Source: Galerina marginata (taxonomy: Eukaryota > Basidiomycota > Agaricomycetes > Agaricales > Galerinaceae). Taken from it: 64,000 bases of DNA. Every line of letters begins with the position of its first letter. The first letter of the stretch is position 1. Both the position numbers and the translations under genes were made by a program. Under the pieces are notes generated by a model. It saw only the letters and a list, made by a program, of their open reading frames with translations. It made no database searches and was not told the origin of the DNA. This document shows, piece after piece, positions 38,194 to 49,574 of this stretch. Location: positions 806,001-870,000 of the forward strand of contig JAECYW010000023.1 of the NCBI GenBank assembly GCA_023014335.1, written 5' to 3'.

Positions 38194-40430
38194 TTAGGTT
38201 AGGTGAAAGAAGGACGCTGGGATCCTTGAATGGCACAGACCGTAACTCCGGCGTAGGAATGGAATCTGCTTTGCCGGCCGCAAACGTTCATGAACGGTTA
38301 AACTTGCCCAAACTGGTCCATGGACACCTGGAAGTAATCGAAAAAAAAAAAGAGGAACACGTTGGAGGGGCCAGACCTATGAGAAAATGAGTCCCACTCA
38401 CAATCACAAATAACCAACCTACTTGATTCTTGAACTGAGGGGAGCTTTCGCCGTAAAAAGAACGACCAGCGCGAAGTAGGATAATTCTGCCCATTCCATT
38501 TCGAGCAAAATGCTGATGACATAACGAGGGAAAGAGACCTTGCAGAATAGTATCTGGCATTGTTCGCGTGGCTATGGGAAAGCGGGGGCCGTGAAAGCGG
38601 ACAGGATAGAGTCAAAACCTTTATTTCCTCGTTCTCAGGAGGAGATTGGACAGTATCGAGAGGCGGCATGAAACGAACAGACAAATGAGGTAGAATTCAG
38701 CGTGTTAGATTAACTTTCTTGTTGAATGGGCAGTAGCCTTGAGGAAACTCAGAAGTGTGATACATGGAGAAAATGCCGTTATAAAGAATTCGTAGAAATT
38801 CCATCACATCGCGTGCTGCCAGGCTAGGTATATATTGAGCGAGGGTTAAACAGCAGGGGGAGTTGAGCTTTACCTGCTAAGAAAGTCGGAGGACCCGTCA
38901 TAGATATCACGCCGCGTCTTTGTTGGAGTCGCCAATTCATAATAGGCTGCCCCGACGCTGGGGAGTACGTCAACGAAACAGTCTCGGTCGGCGTTTAGGA
39001 AGACACCGCTGACTTCTCGAGGAAACCGAGCGTCGGATTTCGCTATCAACGGGAAATGCCAGACTGAAAACTAGCTCGAAGTCGGATAAGTCAGCGAATG
39101 TCGATTGGCTGCAACTCAAAAGTGAGAGGCACATGAACCGCATGCAAATATCTTCAGTTGTTCCCAGCAGCAGTAGGTCAGACGATGAGGTCGTCGGGAA
39201 GCTCGAGCCAGAGTCGGGTGTCATAAAATACATTCAACAACTCAAATACCCTTGTTTGGCAAGGATTAGCTTCGCTGAACCAAAAGACAACCCAATCGAG
39301 ATCTGAAAAGCTTCAGCCACGTGTTGTTGAGAGACCGACGATGAGAAGATAGACCTCAAATCGGCTGTGATCAGTGAGCTCAAACCAGAGATATGGATTG
39401 ACAGTGAGAGAGCAAGGCTGTACAGCCACAGAGGTTATTAACCCCGAGAGATGAGGAAGGATGAGGACTTTTAATGAGTCGCGTGAAGAGCTGATGATAT
39501 GTTATTTTGAGCTTAACAACGCAGACCCCGGGGGTGAGTATGAATGTCTCTGTAAGGATCGGCCATAGCAGAAGGACTTGAGAAAACGATAAGGTATTGC
39601 GCGAAAGAGTGTTTAGCCACGATACCTTCAAAATCTGGTTCTTGCCCTTCTATGTGGATTTCGAGAAGCTGTGTGGCCAAAATCGAGCGTGGTCGGGACG
39701 ATCCTACGTCGCTTTGGCGCAAACGTCCGATATGTTTCTTGCTTGACGTGTTAATGTCCGTGAATACAAACGAAGTACTTCTGCGATCAGTGGATCACGG
39801 AAATATGAACAAGTTAGAGGCGATATCTGAATTCTTACCAGCCGTGAAGGTGGTTTCGGGAGCGAGAGCTTTCTCGCCTCTCAACACCAATTTGAATTTT
39901 TTTTCATCGCGCGCAATTAAAATTGGCTGTGCCCAAAGCGTTCCCAATACAGACTCGGAGACGGAGGCCGACAAAAATACTGGTGTGAATGAGTGCCCAC
40001 AATTGACGTCTACGAACGGCGGGTTTAGTCTCCCTCTTGTAGAAGACTGCCAGAACAATGATCCATGAGCCTCTAACTGACAGATGAGATAGTCGTCGAA
40101 GTTCATGCTGAGAATCAAAGTGCGTCACGAAAAAAGGCCGTTTGATTGTCGACTAACGTCATTGGCTTGGGATCACCCGAGGCGTCTGAGAATTCTAACT
40201 CTGAGCAACCACCGTGGTAATAGATGGATTGTAGGGGATTAAGATTTGACGTCGTGCAGTCTGAAGTATGCAAATTAATGGGGCCAATTGTCGACAGTTT
40301 AGTCAGCTCTGCGTGAGCGTAGCCCCAGATATGGCGAGTCGAACAAGTCGTCCATCTTCAGTCGGTGACAGCGTCGTTACTGTGAACCCATTCCATAGCT
40401 CAAGGAAGTACGCTGGCAAGAGACGTGGCG
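38194..40430 (-). pseudogene. Unrecognised multi-exon gene, possibly decayed
   Basis: Minus-strand pieces with strongly protein-like composition succeed one another: LLPAYFLELWNGFTVTT (near 40420), SIYYHGGCSELEFSDASGD (near 40200), MNFDDYLICQLEAHGSLF (40100), RSILATQLLEIHIEGQEPDF (39680), NPYLWFELTDHSRFEVYLL (39390), DWVVFWFSEANPCQTR (39290), FPREVSGVFLNADRDCFVDV (39000), MEFLRILYNGIFSMYHTSEF (38800), and a last piece QGVHGPVWASLTVHERL ending at the TAA at 38194. Some joins have good GT-AG ends; others need a frameshift, for example near 40130 and 39780. So it is either a dead gene or a live one whose introns I have misplaced. I recognise no family, catalytic motif or signal peptide. The 5' end is not defined and may extend to about 41940. 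Confidence 0.35.
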
Positions 40431-42612
40431 GAATCTCTTCGTCACCATGCTGAGGTGCAGAGCGAAACTGATGACTCGGCAGAATCCACCAATGAGGGCA
40501 AGAAGTGATGATCTCTGGCCGAAGACCGTGGCAAACCGTGGCAATAGGGCGAGATGTCGAGATGTCCGCTATCCCTTAGCAGTGCCCATCTACCACATAA
40601 ATGGGACGAATGTGGGCTGTTTATTGAGATGTCATCGGTGTATTTTGAAACAAAAAGTTATTGGGCTCGCCTCAGTTGTGTTGAATGTTATAAACGGGTT
40701 TACACCTCTCTGAATCTCGGAGCGCCTGTGAATATCATTTGCAGGACCAAAGTCCACGGTGAAGACGATCGCCAAGTCTCAGGAAATGTTGGGAAAAATC
40801 CTTGAGATTTCTAGAACGAGGAGCTGTCAGGAGGAAGATGGTTTTTGCCTCCAAGTTTTTCGATGACTCGCGTAACAAAACTGAGAAGACCGAGGGTAAA
40901 GCAAGAGTTCTCTATTGCGACCGCATTCCAGTCCCGTGCCCCATCGCCAGTCGAGACCTAAAGTTAAAAATATTGATAGCATTGAGCCAGAAAGAAACAG
41001 GGATATCAAACGTCACGTACCTTTTGAAGATTTGCAATTGCGCTGAGTTTTATTTGAAGGACCAGCGGAGAACGGCAAACCATCCATGACGGGGCGAAAT
41101 ACCGGAAAGGTCAGGAGGAGACGGGAGGAAACATATCGGGAGATCCAAGAGCCTGAAGCTTCGATACGGTATCCCGACCATTGATCCGTGACGTTATTCA
41201 TACTTGGAAAATTACGATCTCTGATGAAGGAGGACCCACAAGTTAGGACAAAACTTTGGGAAGGCCTTCGCTGAAACTAGCTGAGGACGTGTCGGAGCTT
41301 TCAGTACTTTTTTTTGGTCGTGTCGTGTTATCCCGGGATCAACCTCAACGGATATAAATGTAACTTGAGGACCGAGCTTGGCGAAGGGTATTCTGAGGGC
41401 CTTCAAGAGCTACAGTGTCTTTCAAATCTGGCATGTCGGAATACCCGACCTTAGGACCAGCTAATAGACTATCTCATAGTGGAAACTAGAGTAGCTCTTG
41501 AGCAACATATTCGGAATGGGCTTGAATGAATGGATGGGGTGATAGTTGAAAATGTCGGTTTTGCCCAACGTAGTGTTAAATAGCCAAGCTTGAAGGGTGG
41601 GATACTACCGGTGTAGTAGCTTATACTATTCCGGCGGGCGATAAGGGAAAAGCGCAGCACCTACACCGAATGAAAGCGCAGCAGATAAGTCCAAGAGTTT
41701 CTCAGCCGCCCACGTATATGTATTACAACTGACACTCACAAATCCAGACCCTGTCGCTTAGTAGAAAGTGCCTGAAATCAGGAAATCATGAACGGGCGTC
41801 GAGAGACGAGAAGCCGGAATCGTACACACCGATTCGGTGCCTTTATTTGAAAGTGGTTTCCTCTGGGCGCAAATAATCATTGGTTGGACGCGATCGCCGT
41901 TTTGGTGTTGATGGGTCAGAGACGTTTGAGCCATTTTCAAAGTTGTTGAATTTGACTAGCTTTCTAAGGTTGAGAGGCACGGCAACTGAGGATGTAAGTT
42001 TAAAGGTGGTGGACATCACTATCTGACCCGGAAAACAAGCTTATTAGAAGCTTTCGAAAATGGAAGAAGGCACCCACGATGTGCTATCTGAGAACAATCA
42101 CCGACGAATAAAGTGACATGGCATGGACACGATACCTTGAATAAGGTTGTGTGTCTGCGAAAAAAAGGCAGTCCACTGTCGTAATTATGTTTCAGAAATA
42201 AGACGGTAGTTATTTGACAAAGCTGGAATCAAGCGCGAATAGGCATATTGGAGAGAAGGATATTGTTTGCGACTGAGTGAAAATTTCAGATGTTATTCCG
42301 CTTCACAAAAGAAAGCCATTGGAGAGCGCCGCCTTCATAGAGAAATCGACCGATAGCGCTTATTTAAATACGCTTCAAGTCGTAAATTGATGAACCGTTA
42401 AACAGCACAAGATATACAAGTCCCAGTTTCCTGCACGAGATAAATGGCAAGCAGGACGCCGTATTGTCTTGACTTCGGAGATGGTGGCATTTGGCAAGCA
42501 AAGGCCTTGAGGCTCATGGCCTCGAGGGGACTTGGAAATATTTAAACTCCGCCACGATTGTGCTGCCGTGGTGATGGCTTACCAGGCCCTCCTTTCCCTC
42601 TTGCAAACCACC
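40431..42612. other. Gene-poor stretch upstream of CDC4
   Basis: 2.2 kb. Minus-strand open patches at 41212-41406, 41469-41660 and 41758-41940 (with PVHDFLISGTF) may be 5' parts of the gene at 38.2-40.4 kb, but they could not be joined. The last few hundred bases before 42613 should hold the CDC4 promoter. Confidence 0.3.
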
Positions 42613-45548
42613 ATGAGTGCCAACCAGCGTCCGGTGCTTGTCCTGCAGCCGTCGGTGAATACGACTACGTGAGTGGCATTGTCCTCAACACCGTATACAG
42701 CGACTGACATACTGCTATTATGCAGGGTGACGACCACGACCACGACAACAACGACCTACGCGCCGATTCAGCTCCCACATCTGCCACCGCCATCATCTCC
42801 CAAGGATCCAAAAGCTTACCCACTGCTTCATGCAAATTTACCGCAATCGTTGCGCCACTTTCCCCTCGTATTTCCCAATGGTGCGCGCGCTGTGTTTCGT
42901 GACGGCGATGGCGGAGACGAGGACATGCAAGAGGAGCAGGAGGTTGCATCTGGCGTTGGATGGCGTATGCTCAAGCGAGAAGAAGGATCCCATGACACCA
43001 ACATCGTCGGACTTGCAGAGGCTGTGGAACGTTATGGAAAGAAACGCTCTCATACGTCGGATGACTTAATGGAAGGGATCGAGATTCCTTCTGGCTCCAG
43101 TTCCACTGTGCCGCCTCCGCGCAAGAAAGCCAGAGCAGCAGCTCTGCCCCAGATCTCAACAGTCAACGCAGCAGCACCCCCTTCCCCTTTACCTTCTCCG
43201 CATGGGTCACCGTCGCCAGAAAACATATGGCCATCCGCACCTCCTAGTGGCACTTCATCGCCACTACCCCAGGCACCATTACAGCCTGATCTCTCCCTTA
43301 CCACCCTTTTAACGCTACCTTCCTTGCTTTCGCACTTCACGGCCCTTCCTCCTCCCCTGCAAAGTCATTTCCTATTAACACTCCTACGACACTCCCCTTT
43401 ACCAGTCTTGAGGACCCTCCACTCCGTGCTATCACCCACTTTGGCACGCGATTTCTTAACCTTACTTCCTCCCGAACTCGTATCCCACATATTGAGCTAC
43501 CTACCGTTCTCGACACTTGCTCGTGCCTCTCGCGTTTCCCGGTCCTGGCGGGCCATCATTGATTCGGACCCTGTGTTGTGGCGTGATTTATTGAAAAGCA
43601 CAAAGATTTGGTTCGGCGGCGATTCTGAAAATTCTTTTGCTGATTCTATCCACGCTCGCCGACGACATGCCCAGCGAACGCAGCCAACCATACTAAATCC
43701 TCTTCCACTCCCTCATCCTTACAAAATGCTTTTCAAGTCGAGGCATTTAACCCGCACTCGATGGGTCAACAACCCCGAGCCTAAACATGTATCTTTCCCG
43801 GCGCACGGCTCATCTGTCGTCACATGCTTAATCTTCTCTCACGGGCGTATCATCTCAGCTTCAGACGACCATTCCATTCATGTATATTCTCCAGTTACTG
43901 GCGAGCTTTTACGCTCACTTCAAGGGCACGATGGAGGAGTATGGGCCCTGGCAGCGTGTAAAGACACCCTCGTCAGTGGTTCGACTGATCGTACGGTCAG
44001 GATCTGGGATCTTGCCACTGGTAGATGTACCCACGTCTTTGGTGGGCATACCAGCACTGTTCGGTGTCTCTCCATTGTGAAGCCCGAGATGATCGACGTT
44101 GAACGAGATGGGGTCATTGTGAAAGAGAAGTGGCCGAAAAGGCCTCTTATCGTCACTGGCAGTCGCGATCATTCATTGAGGGTTTGGACGTTACCCCGCC
44201 CAGGAGAAGCTGAATTCAGATGTTTTGGATCTGAAGAGAATGAAGTGGATCTTGCCGAAGTCTGCGTGAGTTCCAAATTATCTAATTATCATTCCAAATC
44301 TTACATATCAACACAGGATGCCGATGAGAATCCGTACCACAGGTTGCATTTGGAAGGTCATGATCATGCAGTTAGAGCTTTGGCGGCTCGAGGCCGAACT
44401 CTTGTATCTGGAAGCTATGATTGTACTGTTCGTATTTGGGATATTGTCACTGGAGCTTGCAAATGGGTCTTGCTCGGCCATACACAAAAAGGTCGGCTGC
44501 AGTTTCTTCCCTTCGTCCAGAAAATAACAGATTAACCATTCATGCTATAACAGTCTACAGCGTCGTTCTTGATTTAGGACGCAACCAAGCATGCTCAGGA
44601 TCGATGGACGGCACGGTCCGTGTCTGGAATCTCCAGACGGGGCAATGCCAACACACACTCACAGGGCACACGTCACTCGTTGGGTTACTGGGTCTATCAC
44701 CTTCGTACCTTGTTTCTGCAGCAGCCGACTCGACTCTTCGCATTTGGGACCCAGACACAGGAGAGTTGCGACACACACTTGCCGCTCATACCGGTGCCAT
44801 CACCTGCTTCCAGCATGACGAGTTCAAAGTCCTCAGTGGATCAGATGGTAACCTCAAAATGTGGAATGTCAGAGACGGCACCGTTGTTCGTGATCTTCTT
44901 ACGGGCATCACTGGGGTCTGGCAGGTCGTGTTCGAAGGCAGGTGGTGCGTTGCCGCCAGTAACCGGAATGATACCACCGTCCTTGACGTTTGGGACTTCG
45001 GCAATGACGACGACGACGACTGGCTGGGTGAGCCTCCTGGTGGCTTATACGACGAAGATATCTTCAGCGAGGGTGAAGATGACGATGAAGATGACCCTAG
45101 AATCAAAGCCTTGAGATTGAGAGGCATGGACGACGAAGATGACGATCAGGAGCAAGCCGACGTCGATGCAATGGATCAAGACCTTGTGGCTTCCGAAACC
45201 GACTCTGTCATCGAAATTGAATTGCAGGATGGACCAGGGGCACAACGTCACCAATCAGAAGTCGATGTGGAGATATTCAGTACAAGGCGGTCGGCGGATA
45301 TTGAGGTCGATTCCTCGGAAGGTGTTGACGCATCCCGTTGGGCCCCGACCGCGACCATAACGACAACTACTACTTCTCGACTCAGCCGTGCAGGCAAGGC
45401 GACTGCGGCGCCTGGGCCATCTCGCCGCTCCCAGCTTAACCCAGGGCCAGATGCGTCATCATCTTTCGCTGCTACGAGACCTCCGCCCAATAATGACGAA
45501 ACTCCAACCAAACCACGGATACGAACTCATGGTACTAGAAGACGTTGA
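42613..45548 (+). CDS. CDC4: F-box/WD40 substrate receptor, Cdc4/Fbw7 orthologue
   Basis: Four exons, 42613-42668, 42726-44265, 44317-44491 and 44554-45548, encode 921 aa. Cdc4 is the SCF ubiquitin-ligase receptor that binds phosphodegrons in proteins such as Sic1-type CDK inhibitors, cyclins and transcription factors, in the nucleus. The F-box is at about residues 258-300 (LLPPELVSHILSYLPFSTLA then SWRAIIDSDPVLWRDL). Eight WD repeats follow, recognisable from SFPAHGSSVVTCL, LQGHDGGVWAL, FGGHTSTVRCL, LEGHDHAVRAL, LLGHTQKVYSV, LTGHTSLVGLL, LAAHTGAITCF and a last blade with GVWQVVFEGRWC. A Thr-run near the start (from ACG/ACC codons) straddles intron 1, and the C-terminus after the propeller is very acidic. 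Family and function are secure; regulation is not visible. Confidence 0.95.
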
Positions 45549-46395
45549 AAGCTCATTATCTTGACTTATGTCACTGCACTCTCTCGATGTCCACCCGCTT
45601 CTATCTGTTACCGCTCTGGCCTCTATCTCCTACCATCCGGTTTTCTGTACTATTTTATGCACTTAATACGTTCTGTTTTCCCTCTCAGTCACACTGTTTT
45701 CATACGCATTCCCCACCATTAGGACACTCCTACGTAACGACTGTTGCAATTTGTGCAAATAATAACAGATGTTCTTGCTCTGAGTATTAACCTTGGATTC
45801 TACATATTGCTCTGTTGTACTCTAGCTATACCGAGAATTGTGATGCTTCTTGCAACTGAATATTAACACTGAATCTTAACACCGCCTCGAACTCATGTTA
45901 GCGAACTGTCTAGGGATCTTTGGTCCATGATAAAGGCCCGAAGCTCGAGGTCCCTAGGTCCCCTGGACACGTTCAAAGTACAACAGTTAGGTGGGACCTG
46001 AAGAAGCACCTGACGAAATATACCTAAGGCTAGGACAGCTCGCTTCTAAACTAACTCTGTTTTGTCGGTTTTGGGTAATTGCGCCGTTCAGCGCCATAAA
46101 TAAGTTGCGAGAGAATTACGTTCTGGCAGCTGCCAGAGAACATCGTCGGAGCCGTGCATGACGGACAGGAAGAAGCCAGCGCGGTATCTATGTCGGAGAC
46201 TATAGGATGTTATGGTGAGGAATTTCACAGTCGCCTGAATCAAAATCGAAAATAGCTTTATTGAAAGGCCTGTGCAAAGTAAGTAGTAAGTAGTAACATA
46301 CACGGATTAACCCAATGCTCGTGAGGAGTGGGTTTTTAGAGTCAAGTGACGATACAAGGCGGTCCGTGATCAGCAATTTTGGCATTTCTGTAGAT
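45549..46395. other. Intergenic between CDC4 and the cyclophilin (convergent)
   Basis: 847 bases between two convergent stop codons, so mainly 3' untranslated sequence. No RNA gene or repeat is seen. Confidence 0.4.
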
Positions 46396-47149
46396 TTAGA
46401 TAACCCGGGCCTTGTGTATTTTGACGTCTTCCTTGGGACTATCAGGAAGATGAACCAGTCAACTCGAGGGCATTTCGAGGGACACAAATAGACGTACCGA
46501 TCCTGTGGATCGACCGCGACAGAACCCAGGCGTTGGACTACCCTCATACCAGAGCTAACACGGCCAAAGATCGTGTGCGTGGTAAGGTATGGGGCGGGTC
46601 CCAGCGTAATAAAGAACTGAGATCCTTCAGAACAGGTTACCCAATGATAACTGTCTTTATGGAATGTGAAGTACATCACTTACCATTCGTATTTGGGCCA
46701 GAATTCGCCATGGCAAGAATACCAGCTCCTGTGAACCTTAATTCAGGATGTAACTCGTCTTCACTGAACATAAATATAACATTTAGTCAAACTTTCGGTT
46801 GGGTGTTAGATTATATTCGTACGCACAATTTTTGGCCATAGATACTAGTCCCGCCTCTACCAGTACCTGTCGGATCGCCACCTTGAATCATGAAATCCTA
46901 TTTGGTCATGCAGTCAGAGGATCTGTTTTCGCGAAGTCAAACATATGTCACGTACAGATACAATGCGATGAAAGACGACGCCGTTATAGTACCCTCTTTT
47001 TGTAAGCTCTGCGAAGTTTCGGCACGTCTAATGAAGTCACATTATTTATGCTGAATATCAAGAAGGATGATGCGTACTTTGGGTGCATGGTCCCAATACA
47101 GTTCTAGCTGAATATCACCTAAACTGGTTTCAAGCACTACTGACTCCAT
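46396..47149 (-). CDS. Cyclophilin peptidyl-prolyl isomerase, PPIL1-like
   Basis: Six exons, 47149-47078, 47027-46956, 46897-46827, 46763-46684, 46624-46498 and 46438-46396, encode 154 aa, a bare cyclophilin domain with no targeting sequence. It begins MESVVLETSLGDIQLELYWD, as PPIL1-type cyclophilins do; those belong to the spliceosome (interaction with SKIP/Prp45), whereas the fold catalyses cis-trans isomerisation at proline. The active-site residues are present in VVFHRIVSDFMIQGGDPTGT (Arg, Phe, Met, Gln), GILAMANSGPNTNGSQFFIT and HTIFGRV. The cyclosporin-contact Trp of CypA is replaced (PYLTTHTIFG has Tyr in that region), as in many PPIL1 proteins. It is divergent from DTD1, with 258 bases between the two ATGs, so they probably share a promoter region. 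Spliceosomal role is inferred from the subfamily. Confidence 0.93.
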
Positions 47150-47407
47150 GAATTCCGAAGATCTGGTGGATAATTGATAACGCCCTTGGGAAGATGAGGG
47201 AGAGTGTGTATACAAAGTTTTGGATGTTCCATCAAGAGGCCTCCGAATGACTGACCTGGTGGTCAAATATCGATCACGTGAGGCTCGTGAGAAAACTGTA
47301 TCACGACTGGGAAACTTTGAGGTGAGTTATCTTTTGCTTTTGGCTTTCATCGAAACTTCATCCCTCTGGATTGGCTCTTTGATTTGGTTTTGTGGGATTC
47401 CCAGGAA
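47150..47407. promoter_or_regulatory. Bidirectional promoter, cyclophilin / DTD1
   Basis: Only 258 bases separate the two start codons, and the genes point away from each other. No TATA box is clear. Both are likely constitutive genes. Confidence 0.5.
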
Positions 47408-48376
47408 ATGCGCGCGATTATCCAACGAGTCTCTAGTGCTTCTGTTACAGGTTTGTGATAACATCTTTTCAGTAATAATGGGCTGCTGCAAAACTATTTC
47501 CAGTCAATAATGAGATCGTTGCCCAAATCTCGAACGGTCTCATGGTTCTTGTCGGGATAGGATCAGGTAAGAAACGCGAATAATCCCTCTGAGGCTCGTT
47601 CATCTTAACTCCAATCTCTAGAATAGATGACACTGATACCGATGTCGCAACATTATCTAAAAAAATGTGGGTGGAAACTCAATTAACGTTGTTTGCTTTC
47701 ACACCCGTTACCCCGAACTTTTTCCTCCTAGCTTTCGCTAGGAATATGCACCCCCTTTTTGTTCATTCTATCATGGTGGAGGCTCAGAATGGTTGACATG
47801 TCTTGTTCGCGTCCCAGACTGTCCCTCCGAGTCTTTTCCGACCCCAGCAACTCACAGAATATGTGGAAAGCCAGTGTGAAAGATATCGATGGCGATATCT
47901 TATGTGTGTCTCAATTCACACTGCTAGCCAACACTACGAAAGGAAATAAGCCTGATTTCCATAATGCTATGGTAGGACATTACCGCCGTTGACCCCTTTT
48001 CCGTCCGCCTAAACCATTTTTGTCAAGGCCTCAGAGCCTTCACGGCTCCTATATGGCAAATTTTTGGACTCCCTTCGAAAGTCTTACAAAGCTGACAAGA
48101 TACAAGGTAAGTTGTTTTGAAAATATGAATATGACTTGAGATTCTCACCCCTACCACATAGACGGTGTCTTCGGGGCGATGATGAGTGTTGGGTTAACGA
48201 ATGAGGTATGTCCTATACTGTGCAATGTGTACAATACTCATATTCCGTAGGGACCTGTCACGTTTACCTTGGACACGCGAAAATTTGAATATATCGACAC
48301 ACCGGATAATAGCAAGAAACCCGCGAAGACCTCTTCGATCTTGAAGAAAGAAGCAGGACCAAGTTCTCCCTCGTGA
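47408..48376 (+). CDS. DTD1: D-aminoacyl-tRNA deacylase (DTD1)
   Basis: Seven exons, 47408-47450, 47504-47566, 47627-47666, 47818-47971, 48028-48106, 48162-48205 and 48251-48376, encode 182 aa. The enzyme hydrolyses D-amino acids wrongly attached to tRNA (and glycine on tRNA-Ala), protecting translation. The start [16 protein letters not shown] is typical, the catalytic-pocket motif SQFTLLA is in [19 protein letters not shown], and the second cross-subunit motif with the chirality-checking Gly-cisPro is [11 protein letters not shown]. The family is about 150 aa; here a charged C-terminal extension ([18 protein letters not shown]) is added, as in many fungal members. The third intron (151 bp) is the longest. 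It is divergent from the cyclophilin. Identity is secure; only the exon 3/4 junction needed choosing between several AG sites, and the chosen one keeps [12 protein letters not shown] in frame. Confidence 0.93.
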
Positions 48377-49345
48377 GGAACAATAACATTGCAAGCTACT
48401 TTTACTGGCACTGATCTGAGCTTATTTCTTCAGCTTGACTGATGCGCCATGATCATCTGTCAAACTACGAGCAGCCGCCTCCGCCAGAGATCCCCTTTTG
48501 TGAAACACGCCTTCGCATAAGATCGCTGGAGTCAAAGCTGTTCAATCGAGTCCCTCAACTACTTCTTTGTCTCACACATGCACCTTCTTTGGAACATTCT
48601 TTGCAACATTTAAGTAAGATAACAGTGCATTCGCCTTGGCATCAATGGCAGCGAAGCCGTTCACTTTCAGGACGACAAAGAAGCCAAAGTACGCACGTCC
48701 GACCTGGCTTCTGTTTTATTTTTGGTATGTCTTACCCGCCACGCTGCATTTCGTACGGAAACAGCCTGTTATCGTTGATGACTTCAATTGTTCTCTCTCC
48801 TGCTTGGTCATCCCCGACTACTTCTGCGCTGATTTGAAAGACATCAACTGGCTGCTGCGAGTAGGTCGGGGCCTTGCTTACGATCAGCTTCTCCCGCTAT
48901 TCGTATCATTAGCAACTCTGTTCAAGTTAGGATTAGACGATGACCGCTCTCAACATCACACGCTCTATACATTCTATCCTACCACATGCCCTTGACTTGC
49001 AGTATTCTTCAACACGTCTCACATCGCCAGCGTCGGTCTCAATATGCATAATCGCAGGTTCCACGATTCCCCGGAAATATCTGTCAACGTGCGAAGATAA
49101 ATCATCATCGTATACGAATTATCGCAATGGACTTGCATGGCTTCGCTCGACGCTCCAGGCACAGCCATTGCCAATCAGCAATGCCATTTGTCGTTGTTAA
49201 GAAAATCTTAGTTCTTCAAAGAGGACTTGTAACACTGGTCAACTTCCAATTTGTCATTTCCATTCCTTATTGCCTGCTCGCAACCGAAACCTGAGTTTGT
49301 ACAACAAAAGTGGGTTCAAGGAAGGTCGACCTTGAGAATAAGTCC
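48377..49345. other. Intergenic, possible small gene start
   Basis: About 970 bases. A plus-strand ATG at 48442 opens MRHDHLSNYEQPPPPEIPFC and stays protein-like for about 58 codons to a GTAAGA donor at 48613, but the downstream exons could not be settled: two frames (with AVHFQDDKEAKVRTSDLA or with WLLRVGRGLAYDQLLPLF) compete. It may be a short real gene or the 5' piece of one broken by the neighbouring Helitron. No family recognised. Confidence 0.25.
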
Positions 49346-49357
49346 TTAGGGCCGACA

Positions 49358-49377
49358 AGCGGCATCGCCCGCTACCT
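49358..49377. repeat. Candidate Helitron 3' hairpin and inverted terminal repeat
   Basis: A hairpin with arms AGCGG (49358-49362) and CCGCT (49369-49373) overlaps the 10-bp word CCCGCTACCT at 49368-49377, whose reverse complement lies at 58241-58250. On the element strand it is followed by TGTCGGCC and CTAA. Confidence 0.55.
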
Positions 49378-49574
49378 CTCCCCTTGTTTTTAGGGAAATT
49401 TAGTTGTAGTCTCGTAGATTGTTGTAACGATGATATTTACATAGATCAGATGAAGTGTATCCGTACAGATTTCGTTATAGGTATCAGGCATAATTGGATA
49501 TGGCGCCAAAATGATTCGAAGAGACGGTAGATGGACTAAAAGTACAAGGAGACATATTTCAGAACGAAAACTTG

